Assembly (NCBI RefSeq): GCF_020905415.1
Contig: NZ_JAJJMP010000001.1
Location: 2,615,501 to 2,679,500 of the forward strand
Reading direction: 5' to 3'
Length of the DNA stretch: 64,000 nt
DNA from: Myroides oncorhynchi
Lineage (GTDB): Bacteria > Bacteroidota > Bacteroidia > Flavobacteriales > Flavobacteriaceae
Shown here: positions 18,736 to 26,731 of the stretch, piece by piece
How positions within the stretch are numbered: position 1 is the stretch's first letter
Layout: every line of letters starts with the position of its first letter
Translations under genes and position numbers: made by a program
Notes under the pieces: generated by a model
The model's database searches: none
What the model saw: only the letters and a program-made list of their open reading frames with translations
What the model was told of the DNA's origin: nothing

Positions 18736-19025
18736 TAAACTAAGTTTACTAATGAATACAGTTCACTTAGATTATCTGTATGTACTCGTAACTTTACACC
18801 ATTAGGATACATAATCTCATATTCTTGAATACTACTAGCTATTGGATCCTTTTTTACAGTTATAAAATTGCTATCCACTGATTGGATTGACGCTGCCTTA
18901 TACTTGACTACCCAATAACTAAATGTTGCTAACTTAATTCCTACATTTTCACAGTATCTTGTCTGTGTTAATCCACTTACTTGCCAATCCTCTACGTGAG
19001 AGTACATTATTTCTTGTTTGCTCAT
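18735..19025 (-). CDS. tnpA: IS66 accessory protein TnpA
   Basis: 96 aa HTH-type protein of the IS66 element, with WQVSGLTQTRYCENVGIKLA (helix-turn-helix) followed by FSYWVVKYK. The C-terminal half, MYPNGVKLRVHTDNLSELYS, is typical for these small orphan-like IS66 proteins. First gene of the IS, reading inward from the right inverted repeat, 56 nt from it. Confidence 0.9.
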   Translation of the reverse strand: MSKQEIMYSHVEDWQVSGLTQTRYCENVGIKLATFSYWVVKYKAASIQSVDSNFITVKKDPIASSIQEYEIMYPNGVKLRVHTDNLSELYSLVNLV

Positions 19026-19060
19026 CTATTTATTATTTGAAGCAAACTTACTACCTTACG

Positions 19061-19657
19061 TTAGCTTATGAAATATGTGGTTGCTCGGGTGGATACGTCA
19101 AAAAAACCCAAGGCATCCTTCGCATCTTCTTGATTAACAATCTGTTCATGTGAATGAGCTCCATCATTTCCTATTAATCTTAATTCATCTGTCCATTTGA
19201 AAAGTGTTCCCTCCAAGATTCCTTTTTCTTTTAAATTTTTAAGTTTGGTTAAAAGATTTCCTTTACTTTCACCTTTATCTATACATATAGCTTCAATCCC
19301 TTTACGACACATTATCACACAAGCATCATATGCATGTGCTCGATAACACTTTAATGCTTCTTCATAAGGATTAATAACAATTTTTGGACAATTCTTTATA
19401 GCATCATTTTCAGTATTTGGGAAGAGCTGAATGTTTGAGTTCTCCCAATAACGTTCTTCAACACAGCTAAAATCAATTTTAGTTAAAAATGGTTTTTTGC
19501 ATCGAAGACATTTGGATAGATTTATTAATATTCCTCCACCTTCAAAATCCCCATTATAATGTTCTTCAATATTATAACTATATATTATTTCCGTTTCTAC
19601 AATCGAATTACATTGAGGACAAAATTTCATCTCCTTCTCAGTATTTTGGTTTTCCAT
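19061..19657 (-). pseudogene. DUF4145 protein gene, 5' part, truncated by IS66
   Basis: The first 187 codons are native, then 11 codons and the stop come from the IS66 end. The native part has a zinc-ribbon-like start (CPQC at 13-16, CLRC at about 50-53) and the DUF4145 helical domain with YRAHAYDACVIMCRKGIEAI and RLIGNDGAHSHEQ. DUF4145 belongs to the HEPN-like fold group that often sits in defence islands. Joined to the piece at 16660-16736 the gene would code for 209 residues. Because only the last 22 residues are replaced, a partly working protein is possible. Confidence 0.8.
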
Positions 19658-19822
19658 AGTTATGTATAAATATAAAGTTCAGATAGCTTTGGTGAAATTA
19701 ACATACTAAAGTATAGTATAGTTTTTTATAAAAATACGAGTATAATTAACAAGAACAAATTAAATTAACTCAATGTTTTCAATAAACTAGTACTTTAGCC
19801 TAATATATATTTTTCAAGTAAT

Positions 19823-20518
19823 TTACTTCTTTAGTATATTTTTTATTTCATTCAATTTTAGTAAAATTTCAGAATTGACACTTTCATTTTTTTCTTTTTG
19901 TTTGTTATTAGCAGCAATAGCTAAATCTGTAGTTAAATTTAGAGCTTTATTTAGGATATTCATGAATTTACTTATTAGGTTTCCCGCTTCTTCTCCATCT
20001 AATTCTTTAACAGTATCATAATATGATTTTAGACTTTCTTCAATATGTCCTGCTATGCTATGTCTTGTTTTAGAAATTTTGTTATAAGTAGGAGCATTTC
20101 TAAAATCGTCTATCTCATTATACAAATTCTTAAGAACGTCATTAAGTTCTTTATACTTATTTTCAACTGTAATCTGAACAAATGATTTCCCTTTAAAAGG
20201 CTTTAATTTCTTAGTTGTTTCATGAATTATGAGAAACGAGTTTTTTATAAAGAAAGCTTTTTCCCATTCTGTTTTTGATTTTATCAAATTTTTTAAATTG
20301 ACTGCTAAATCTAGCATCGCAATTGTAATATAACCATTATAATTATTAAATTTCTCTAATTCATTAAAATCAGAAAGATCAGTTTCTGGGTTAAGTCTAA
20401 GAAGCATTGTAATAGCTTTTTCTTGTAATACAATATTTTTTCTTAAACTGATCAAATGATTAGTATAAAAATCAATGCTGTTTTCGCATTCCTCAAATAG
20501 GCGATCGTATCCTGTCAT
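19823..20518 (-). CDS. Helical protein with HEPN-like RHSIAGH motif, beside CBASS
   Basis: Not a recognised family. The 231 residues are almost all helical with no signal peptide or membrane segment, so it is cytoplasmic. The motif RHSIAGH (about 153-159) fits the Rx4-6H pattern of HEPN ribonucleases, but one motif is weak proof. It starts 80 nt after the E2-like gene on the same strand and may be part of the CBASS transcript. The two-state pattern of long helices also fits structural roles. A lysine-rich C-terminus (about 195-231) follows a hydrophobic helix. Confidence 0.55.
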   Translation of the reverse strand: MTGYDRLFEECENSIDFYTNHLISLRKNIVLQEKAITMLLRLNPETDLSDFNELEKFNNYNGYITIAMLDLAVNLKNLIKSKTEWEKAFFIKNSFLIIHETTKKLKPFKGKSFVQITVENKYKELNDVLKNLYNEIDDFRNAPTYNKISKTRHSIAGHIEESLKSYYDTVKELDGEEAGNLISKFMNILNKALNLTTDLAIAANNKQKEKNESVNSEILLKLNEIKNILKK

Positions 20519-20598
20519 ATTTGTACTAATTAAAATAAAGGGAGATTAAAAAATGATACTTTAGTGAATTTACTTAAAAAAAGTAATTCTTAGTAACT

Positions 20599-21222
20599 TT
20601 ATATTTGGTTAATGGTGACGCAATCAATTAATAATGTATCTCTTTTAATTTTTTTAAAGCTTCTATAGTTTCTTTGATGTAAACCATTCTTGCATTTTTT
20701 TAAAGATTCTACCGAACCACAATAACATTTATTCTTTAACTTTAATTTTTGACCATTTAATCTATTTAAGATTAACTTAGAGACAGATACTATGTCAGTT
20801 ATCCCTAATATGTCATAATATCCTTCTATTACACCTTGTTTGTTATGTGAATGCTCTTCTCCATGATATCTACCATTGATTTCATAGTATGAATTATTTT
20901 CAAAATAGGGAATAACAATCTTATCTATAAAATCTAAAAGAGTAAATATTTGTGTTTCCAAAAAAACATCAGCTTTAGCTCTTGTTGTAAAACAACAAGA
21001 GCCTGTATCTGAATAAATATGTCTTTCCACCTTTTTAGGAATCCTATCAGCAATTTCATGCACTATAGGAAAATATGTAGGAAAATTTTTAAAATCTATT
21101 TTCACTTCATAACTATCTTCTTCACTAATTAATAAATTTCCATATAGAATATAACTATCTTTTACTAGTTTAAGTCCTTTATGTTTCTGAAGAACTTGTT
21201 TAATCTGATTATTAATATCCAT
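20599..21222 (-). CDS. E2-like protein of a short type II CBASS, with SEC-C-type zinc tail
   Basis: This is a ubiquitin-conjugating (E2)-like protein. RHIYSDTGSCCF (about 67-78) matches the E2 active-site pattern HPNxxxxGxICL: His68, then Asp72, Gly74 and Cys76/Cys77 as the candidate catalytic cysteine. The C-terminal CYCGSVESLKKC (166-177) with His182 is a SEC-C-like zinc motif. Type II CBASS systems have E1/E2 enzymes (Cap2) that conjugate the CD-NTase; a short class has only the E2. The gene overlaps the CD-NTase gene by 11 nt, so the two are coupled. No E1 or JAB protease is nearby. The E2 call rests on this motif and the context. Confidence 0.75.
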   Translation of the reverse strand: MDINNQIKQVLQKHKGLKLVKDSYILYGNLLISEEDSYEVKIDFKNFPTYFPIVHEIADRIPKKVERHIYSDTGSCCFTTRAKADVFLETQIFTLLDFIDKIVIPYFENNSYYEINGRYHGEEHSHNKQGVIEGYYDILGITDIVSVSKLILNRLNGQKLKLKNKCYCGSVESLKKCKNGLHQRNYRSFKKIKRDTLLIDCVTINQI

Positions 21223-22219
21223 ATGGTTTTGGTTTAATTAAAGAGGTTGTCAATGCAATAGATAGTGCTCTGTTTTTAGTATCTTCTGTTTTATCTGTAC
21301 CTAATGGAAATCTATTCCCAAACTGATTATTTCTAAGAATCTCAGAAGCTTTTTTGTAATTAGGTTCCTCAAATGCTTTAATACAATCTTCTTTTAAACT
21401 CTTTAAAACATTCAAAAAATTATTTTTACGTGTTTCTGAATAATTCGCAAAAACATCTTCTCCTTTAGGAGTAGTTGGACGTATACACTTGAAGCCATTA
21501 AGCTTTGATAATGTATTATAGATTGCCTCTACAGTTTTTCTAAATGACTCATCCAAGTTATCGGCATAATAATAATTCTCAGTAGCGAGTATTGTTAATT
21601 CAAAACCACTTGGAAGTTTAAGGTTAGAGTTGTTTTGTTCTTTATAATTTTTCCATGATTTTAAACATCTAACCACAGCTTCCAATCTATATTTTGCTTT
21701 CTTCTCTTCATTAAACCATTCATAAAAAGCTTTAGGATCACTTTCTATCCATCCATTGTTTTTGTGAGCTAATTCTATTAAATCTTCTTCTTTATAATAA
21801 ATTGGAAGATCAATATGATGCCCATCATTAAAAACAACTCTTACACAAGTTGCTTTTTTAATAGGAGTTTGATTAGTATAACCATCTACTGCTTGATACA
21901 CCCATTCATGCAAGGTGTTAATAGCTCGTTTATTATGCTCAGATTTAGTTTTAATAAAGTATACACCATCATCTGTATCATATTTGATGATAGAATTCCC
22001 TGATTCATCATATTCTATTAATGGGTTTATTGTAGTTCTCATTTCAGAAGAACCTTGTGGATGAAATTTTGGTTGAATCTCATCTGGTTTGTTTTCTTTA
22101 AACCATTTTTTTATTTGCTCACGAATATTAGCTCTACTTGTTGCTAATGAGTCTTTTCTTGTTTTAGTAAGTTTAATATTACTATCAAAAGATGTGTATT
22201 CTTTATTTAAAGTTGCCAT
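21212..22219 (-). CDS. CD-NTase (cGAS/DncV-like nucleotidyltransferase) of CBASS
   Basis: This enzyme should make a cyclic di- or trinucleotide signal when phage infects. It shows the polymerase-beta type core: helix-N turn PQGSSEMRTT (Gly56, Ser57), YDTDDGVYF with Asp81 and Asp83, and HHIDLPIYY with the third acidic residue Asp137. The layout and spacing fit the DncV-like class rather than OAS alone; the nucleotide made cannot be read. It follows the effector gene by 1 nt and overlaps the E2 gene. The C-terminus ends in Gly-Tyr, which is notable because type II CBASS joins CD-NTase C-termini to targets. Confidence in the family is high. Confidence 0.9.
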   Translation of the reverse strand: MATLNKEYTSFDSNIKLTKTRKDSLATSRANIREQIKKWFKENKPDEIQPKFHPQGSSEMRTTINPLIEYDESGNSIIKYDTDDGVYFIKTKSEHNKRAINTLHEWVYQAVDGYTNQTPIKKATCVRVVFNDGHHIDLPIYYKEEDLIELAHKNNGWIESDPKAFYEWFNEEKKAKYRLEAVVRCLKSWKNYKEQNNSNLKLPSGFELTILATENYYYADNLDESFRKTVEAIYNTLSKLNGFKCIRPTTPKGEDVFANYSETRKNNFLNVLKSLKEDCIKAFEEPNYKKASEILRNNQFGNRFPLGTDKTEDTKNRALSIALTTSLIKPKPYGY

Positions 22220-22220
22220 A

Positions 22221-22844
22221 TTAATATCTGTTTTTTAAATTTTTATCAGTAAAGTTTAATGTCATTATTCCTTTAGTTTGGGGTTCTTTATCTGTATAAT
22301 ATCTACCTGTTAAAGTTTTATTATCAAGAGAATAATCCAAAATATTAGTCCCATGATGCTCAGGAATATTTAGCACTGAATTGCCTAAATTATGGTAGAT
22401 CATAAAAATTGTATAATGATTATCCTCGATGGTTAGTTTAAGGTCTTTAGTAATTGAATAACTAGTACCTTGTGTACAGTCTTTAAAATAAGTTCTAATT
22501 TTCAAGCTTGATCCTGTTTGCCTTATTTCTATAGCACAATCCCTTTGCTCTACTTCGCCAGTTAAATAATGTTTGAAAGAGATATTACCCTCATATCTAC
22601 CACTAATATCTTTAACTTCATATAAATATTTAAAAGGAAATTTATTCCATAAGCATTTATCTATTAGTGTAATTATAATTCCAAGTATTGCTGCAGTAGA
22701 AGGAAACTTTAAGTAATCAATATTAAAGAAAGACTCTAATAATTCTGCTATATATAGTACTAATTGATTAATCAATATCCCTAACAAGAGTATTGTTATT
22801 ATTATTCTCGTACCATTATAGTATATAAAATAATTCTTCGTCAT
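22221..22844 (-). CDS. cap15: Cap15 membrane effector (two TM, beta-barrel) of CBASS
   Basis: This is the CBASS death effector. Two N-terminal transmembrane helices (about 11-35 and 49-65) are followed by a soluble beta-rich domain (about 70-200) with ISGRYEGNISF, a SMODS-associated 2TM-beta domain (Pfam PF18153). Cap15 of Yersinia is known to bind the cyclic nucleotide through its minimal beta barrel and to disrupt the inner membrane. The length (207 aa) fits. It lies 3 nt downstream of the DUF2188 gene and 1 nt before the CD-NTase gene. The symbol is used by similarity in architecture. Confidence 0.8.
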   Translation of the reverse strand: MTKNYFIYYNGTRIIITILLLGILINQLVLYIAELLESFFNIDYLKFPSTAAILGIIITLIDKCLWNKFPFKYLYEVKDISGRYEGNISFKHYLTGEVEQRDCAIEIRQTGSSLKIRTYFKDCTQGTSYSITKDLKLTIEDNHYTIFMIYHNLGNSVLNIPEHHGTNILDYSLDNKTLTGRYYTDKEPQTKGIMTLNFTDKNLKNRY

Positions 22845-22847
22845 ATG

Positions 22848-23078
22848 TTAGCCCTTTGATTTTATAGGATCTATTGATTTTGGATAAGTTCTTTCTTCTT
22901 GAAACTTACCATCAAGTTTTTTGATTTTTAGAGATCCCCCTCCATTATTAATAATGTCATTTTTAGCAATTTTAATTGCTTCTTTCTTGTTTGTTGCATT
23001 TGTGTTGTTATAACTATTTATCTTGTCCTCTATATATTGATATCTACCATCAATTTTTGAAATGGTGTATTTTTTCAT
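22848..23078 (-). CDS. DUF2188-like small protein, first gene of CBASS operon
   Basis: 76 residues, basic, with NKKEAIKIAKNDIINNGGGS and LKIKKLDGKFQEERTYP, the pattern of DUF2188 (two strands, helix, two strands; function unknown). The start of the DUF2188 domain GRYQYIEDK is visible too. It is 3 nt before cap15 and therefore likely co-transcribed with the CBASS genes. It is not a standard CBASS component; it may be an immunity or regulatory extra, or just a neighbour. No membrane or signal segment. Confidence 0.7.
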   Translation of the reverse strand: MKKYTISKIDGRYQYIEDKINSYNNTNATNKKEAIKIAKNDIINNGGGSLKIKKLDGKFQEERTYPKSIDPIKSKG

Positions 23079-23331
23079 TTTGAATATTTTTTAATGCTCC
23101 TTATTGATTTGTATACTTAGTATTAGTAATGTATTACTGATGAAATACAAGCTAAATAATTGCTAAGTAATAATGTATTCTGTAACCAATCATGACTTAG
23201 AATATGTTTTAGTTTTTTACCATCACAAAGTTGATATTGTTCTACGTAATCTAATTGCGTAATTGATTAATTTTAATATTTATTCATAAGTAACTAATAA
23301 ACAGTGTATTTTAATTTTATTTTAAAATAAA

Positions 23332-23370
23332 AAAAGCTATGTACGCAGGTAGATTGCGTACATAGCTTTT
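23332..23370 (-). terminator. Strong terminator between HEPN gene and CBASS operon
   Basis: A perfect 15-bp stem (23332-23346 with 23356-23370) is followed by a T-run on the minus strand. It ends the HEPN-protein transcript (stop at 23432), so CBASS must have its own promoter within 23079-23331. That stretch is otherwise AT-rich with no other gene. Confidence 0.85.
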
Positions 23371-23431
23371 GAATAGGGTAACTATATTTAATTTTAAATA
23401 CGTTTTACTAGAGAATCTTTATTAAAATATC

Positions 23432-25051
23432 TTATTTAAATTTCTTTTCTAACCAATTACTGTTCCATACAATTCTATATTTACCATTTTGTTCAAGTGT
23501 TCCCCCAAGTATATCGATCGTTTTTATCCGTTTCGTTTTATTAATTTCAATAGTAGCAACTAGAGAAGGGATTAATCCAGAATTACGTAGGTTACGCAGT
23601 CTTTTATCTGTACTATAGATAAACACACGAATATATTTGACTGGTAAATATTTTTCTTTAGAAAACCAACTACATTGTTTACGTGAATAGCTTATTGCTT
23701 TTTTAATTATTCTTTTACTATCTTTCCGAATTAAATCCTCAATATTAGTTTGATAACCACCTTTAACAACGATACTAGTGTCCTGAATTACAGTGAATAA
23801 GTTTTTTGAATGAATTTGTGTTTCACGAATATGAAAAGGATTAGGAAAATATGTTTCTAAATAATTGTTCCAGACTATAGGAGCTAAATTTTTTATTGCA
23901 TTATTAAAATTTCCTAATTTATAAATGAATTTTGGAAACTTAAATTTAGAATCAAAGGCAAGTAAATCATCCTCTAATATTCCTTTGTAAGCTTCAAAGT
24001 TTGTTTCATTTCTATTTCGTAGATACCTTAATTTATTAGCATCATATGATGCCCAACCTATTGGATATGATTTGCTATATTTTGAATGAAAGGAAAGGAA
24101 AATTCGATCATATGACTTTATTAATGACTCTGCCCACAACGCTGTTGTAAATGAATAATAAAGTACTTTATTGTAATCCCAATTGCTATTATTGATATAA
24201 ACAATTAACTGCTTTCTATTATCTATAGTATTGCTTTCCAAGCAATTTGTAATCGTCCAAGCTGGTACATTTACTTTTGATTGTAGTTCTTCTAGTAAAA
24301 TAGATTGAGGAATAGATATTTTATGTTTCTCAAAGAAAGTAGAGTTAGTAAATGCAAAAATTTTAAACGCTAAGCAAAATCCATTAGTTATATCTAGAAT
24401 ACCATCAAAAATATCAATAATATTTTTTATTCCTACCTTAGCTTTACCTCCCTTTTTATCAATATATGTTATATCTCTATCTGAAAATACAATTTTACCA
24501 TGTGCAATTCCATTTCTTACATTATGAAGATAAAAATCATTTATAAAGTTAAATCCATTTTTTTTTAAGTATTCAACAGAATTAAAAAGATCCAAACCAT
24601 CTGTTTTTCTTTGTGATTCAATCCACTTATATTCTGTTATTATTCTAGTAAATTGATAAAAAGGAGTTTCATATATTTTTAATAGATTATAATGAACCTC
24701 TCTATCAATAAAATCTATTAGATCATTATTATACTTTGGTAATAGAATATCATGTATAGATTTATCATTTATCGTTGTTAAAGTTTTATTTGAAAGACTT
24801 AAAAGAGTTTCTGCTTCGGTTAGAATATTAGCCAATAGTTTTGGATTTAGTTCTTTTGCCGTTTCTAAGAAATTTAAATACTCTTTAAAAGCTTGTTTTG
24901 AGTAGAATTTCTGAGGTGCTTTATCTAAATAGTTAATCAAACATAAATAATCTGTAGTTGAAGTAAAATCATTATTTGGAAATTCTTTTTGAATTCTCAG
25001 TCTCCAATTAGAATGTAATGCTTTATTAGTAGGATTTTCACTTAGTATCAT
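23432..25051 (-). CDS. Large HEPN-motif protein (RNGIAH), likely defence
   Basis: The family is not recognised. A clean HEPN active-site pattern RNGIAH (Arg179, Asn180, His184; RNxxxH) lies in a helical region, LYLHNVRNGIAHGKIVF context. HEPN domains with this motif are metal-independent RNases in many toxin-antitoxin and defence systems. The N-terminal 250 residues are helical. The C-terminal half (about 300-539) is mixed and strand-rich, with several paired basic and aromatic positions. No signal peptide. It has its own terminator and stands alone on its strand between CBASS and the mobilization genes, with btgB ending 88 nt upstream. It may be a single-gene abortive defence protein. Confidence 0.55.
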   Translation of the reverse strand: MILSENPTNKALHSNWRLRIQKEFPNNDFTSTTDYLCLINYLDKAPQKFYSKQAFKEYLNFLETAKELNPKLLANILTEAETLLSLSNKTLTTINDKSIHDILLPKYNNDLIDFIDREVHYNLLKIYETPFYQFTRIITEYKWIESQRKTDGLDLFNSVEYLKKNGFNFINDFYLHNVRNGIAHGKIVFSDRDITYIDKKGGKAKVGIKNIIDIFDGILDITNGFCLAFKIFAFTNSTFFEKHKISIPQSILLEELQSKVNVPAWTITNCLESNTIDNRKQLIVYINNSNWDYNKVLYYSFTTALWAESLIKSYDRIFLSFHSKYSKSYPIGWASYDANKLRYLRNRNETNFEAYKGILEDDLLAFDSKFKFPKFIYKLGNFNNAIKNLAPIVWNNYLETYFPNPFHIRETQIHSKNLFTVIQDTSIVVKGGYQTNIEDLIRKDSKRIIKKAISYSRKQCSWFSKEKYLPVKYIRVFIYSTDKRLRNLRNSGLIPSLVATIEINKTKRIKTIDILGGTLEQNGKYRIVWNSNWLEKKFK

Positions 25052-25139
25052 ATATTAGCTATTCTTTTAAATTACTCTAAAATAGTTATTAAAGCTATTT
25101 TCTTAATTTTTTATTTTTTTTATGATTAATATTTGGTTT

Positions 25140-26045
25140 TTAAGTATATCTATTTTGTTCATGGCTTAAGAAACTTGTAAAGAATCCAATACCATTACAA
25201 TCAAATATCTTTATAATATCTTCAAGATCCAAAATATTAGCTAATGAAACATCTTCCATAATATCAAGATAAGTTTTCTTACTTGACTCATTTAAATTAC
25301 CCTCAATCTGATCTAAGAAACTCATTGACTTTTTATCCTCACTACTTCCGTTATTCATCGTCACGGAATACACCAACTTCTCCTTAAGCGCCCGTTGATA
25401 GTTAAACATCTGATCAAAAATATTCTCACTATTCTCTTTAAAATCAAGATTATCAAACTGTCCAAACTTAGCAGAGTGTTCTACATTTTTACCTCTTGAA
25501 TTATTTTTAGGGCTTAGTTTTATCTTATTGGTTATATCCTTTCGACTAACTATAATCTGCACGTGCATTTGTTCTCCTTCTTTAATATCACCTGTACTCA
25601 ATTCTCCGCTTTTTACTTTTTCATCCGTATTAGAGTGGTATCTAAAGTGTTCAAGTTTGCCAAACCAAAGTAGGTTTTTGCTACTTGTAACATTATCTTT
25701 CTTAAAGTTTAAGGCATAAGCATCCATAACAGCAGTAGCATATTCTTTTAGTTTCTGCTGTAGTAAATCCTCTCCGTACTTCTGTTTTAAAAAGAGAATC
25801 TCTTTCTCACTTGGACTTATATTAACTAAGAAGAACTTATCATCCGTTTTGCAAAGTTTAGCTACGTTATTATCAAGCTCGACTCTTACTTCTTGATGTG
25901 GCACATCAAATCTACCATTAGTAAACCAGAGTTCTTTCTCTGCGTTATCAGTCTTTAGCTTGTTTTCTTTTTCTAAATAGGCAACAAGTCTTGCTGAGCT
26001 CCCTTTATTGTTTCCCGTTTCTGAATCAGTGATATTAATAAACAT
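25140..26045 (-). CDS. btgB: Mobilization relaxase-like protein BtgB (DUF5712)
   Basis: Bacteroidota mobilizable elements use BtgA/BtgB-type proteins to nick and carry DNA. The start, MFINITDSETGNNKGSSARL, and SPSEKEILFL, LLWFGKLEHFRYHS, GEQMHVQIIVSRKD and FGQFDNLDF are classical for this DUF5712 group. The HUH-like pair would be in MHVQIIVSRKD. BtgB is mobilization partner of BtgA. At the C-terminus the stop (TAA at 25140) is followed in frame by a lysine-rich stretch (KKNKKLRK) of the type that ends other members, so the true C-terminus may be lost. The gene follows btgA on the same strand. Confidence 0.8.
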   Translation of the reverse strand: MFINITDSETGNNKGSSARLVAYLEKENKLKTDNAEKELWFTNGRFDVPHQEVRVELDNNVAKLCKTDDKFFLVNISPSEKEILFLKQKYGEDLLQQKLKEYATAVMDAYALNFKKDNVTSSKNLLWFGKLEHFRYHSNTDEKVKSGELSTGDIKEGEQMHVQIIVSRKDITNKIKLSPKNNSRGKNVEHSAKFGQFDNLDFKENSENIFDQMFNYQRALKEKLVYSVTMNNGSSEDKKSMSFLDQIEGNLNESSKKTYLDIMEDVSLANILDLEDIIKIFDCNGIGFFTSFLSHEQNRYT

Positions 26046-26048
26046 AGG

Positions 26049-26231
26049 CTACATATTATTTAATGATCTTCTTACGTGCTCAACAAGCTGTTCTTTCTTG
26101 ACATTTGCTGTTGTCCACTCCATTTCTTCACGAGAGTGGATGTAGTATTCTAAAAGCTCACTAAACTGCTTTTTAAGTTCTTCTTTTTGCTTTTGATAGG
26201 CTATGAGTACTTTAATACTTGTTAGTAAGTT
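26049..26231 (-). pseudogene. In-frame continuation of btgA past an amber stop
   Basis: After the TAG that ends btgA the same frame stays open for 60 codons to the TAG at 26049-26051, with no ATG until codon 37. The text (LLTSIKVLIAYQKQKEELKK, then EQLVEHVRRSLNNM) is plausible as a coiled-coil end of a BtgA-type protein. I read it as a nonsense mutation in btgA; read-through or a separate gene with rare start are alternatives. Confidence 0.5.
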
Positions 26232-26597
26232 CTAAGTACTCTTTAGGATTGAAGAGGTTACTTCACTTTCCTTAGTCAAGTGATTACTAAGCTTGACTAA
26301 GCTATCTTTAGTTTGAGCAGTAGCAACTTTTAAAATACCTATATCAGTAAAACTTGGCAATAAGAAATCTTTCTCTTGTTGCCTTATAAAAGAGATTATT
26401 CGACTGATTCCTGCGGATAATTCTCGCTTTAAAACTTCATCACCAAAGTCTGATGGATCTTTCTTACTTCTATAGAAGTAATCAACCATCTGAGCAAACA
26501 GATCTTTCTTGCTTCGCTTAAATCCTAAAGCGAGCTTTTCAAGCTTTTCATTGACTGGTTTTGAAAAGCGAATACTACTTGTGTCTAATTGTTTCAT
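26232..26597 (-). CDS. btgA: BfmA/BtgA-family mobilization protein, possibly truncated
   Basis: This small DNA-binding mobilization factor has IRFSKPVNEKLEKLALGFKR and SKKDLFAQMVDYFYRSKKDP, a ribbon-helix-helix-like start typical of the BfmA/BtgA family, which helps the relaxase at oriT. It stops at codon 122 (TAG) although the frame runs on for 60 sensible codons. btgB starts just after that. Upstream (26598-26780) lies a palindrome pair and a hairpin that may be the oriT it binds. If the stop is real, mobilization may be lost or reduced. Confidence 0.75.
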   Translation of the reverse strand: MKQLDTSSIRFSKPVNEKLEKLALGFKRSKKDLFAQMVDYFYRSKKDPSDFGDEVLKRELSAGISRIISFIRQQEKDFLLPSFTDIGILKVATAQTKDSLVKLSNHLTKESEVTSSILKST

Positions 26598-26631
26598 ACA
26601 AATTCCTTTTTAAATTCATTAATCTTAAAAA

Positions 26632-26709
26632 GAGTATACCCTCAAGTATACCCAAATCTCATCTTTACAAAGGCTGAAAGCCCCAGAGTATACCTTAAGT
26701 ATACTCAAA
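26632..26709. promoter_or_regulatory. Two palindromic operator/oriT-like repeats
   Basis: Two copies of GAGTATAC, spacer, GTATACyC, CAAA: 26632-26656 (spacer CCTCAA) and 26686-26709 (spacer CTTAA). The second is a perfect 8-bp inverted repeat. They lie directly upstream of btgA, where BtgA-like proteins and relaxases bind, and between divergent operons. This makes them good candidates for an operator or part of oriT. Confidence 0.5.
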
Positions 26710-26731
26710 CCCTTTGCACGTCAGTAAAAAG

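Larger units (their letters stand above)
16737..19096 (-). mobile_element. IS66-family insertion sequence, complete
   Basis: 2360 bp with three genes (tnpA, tnpB, tnpC) on the minus strand. The terminal inverted repeats start GTAAGCCCCCGAGCAA (16737-16752) and match the other end at 19081-19096 in 13 of 16 bases. Both flanks carry the same 8 bases GTCAAAAA (16729-16736 and 19097-19104), the duplication length typical of IS66. The element cuts a DUF4145 gene 22 codons before its stop. All three genes look intact. Confidence 0.95.
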
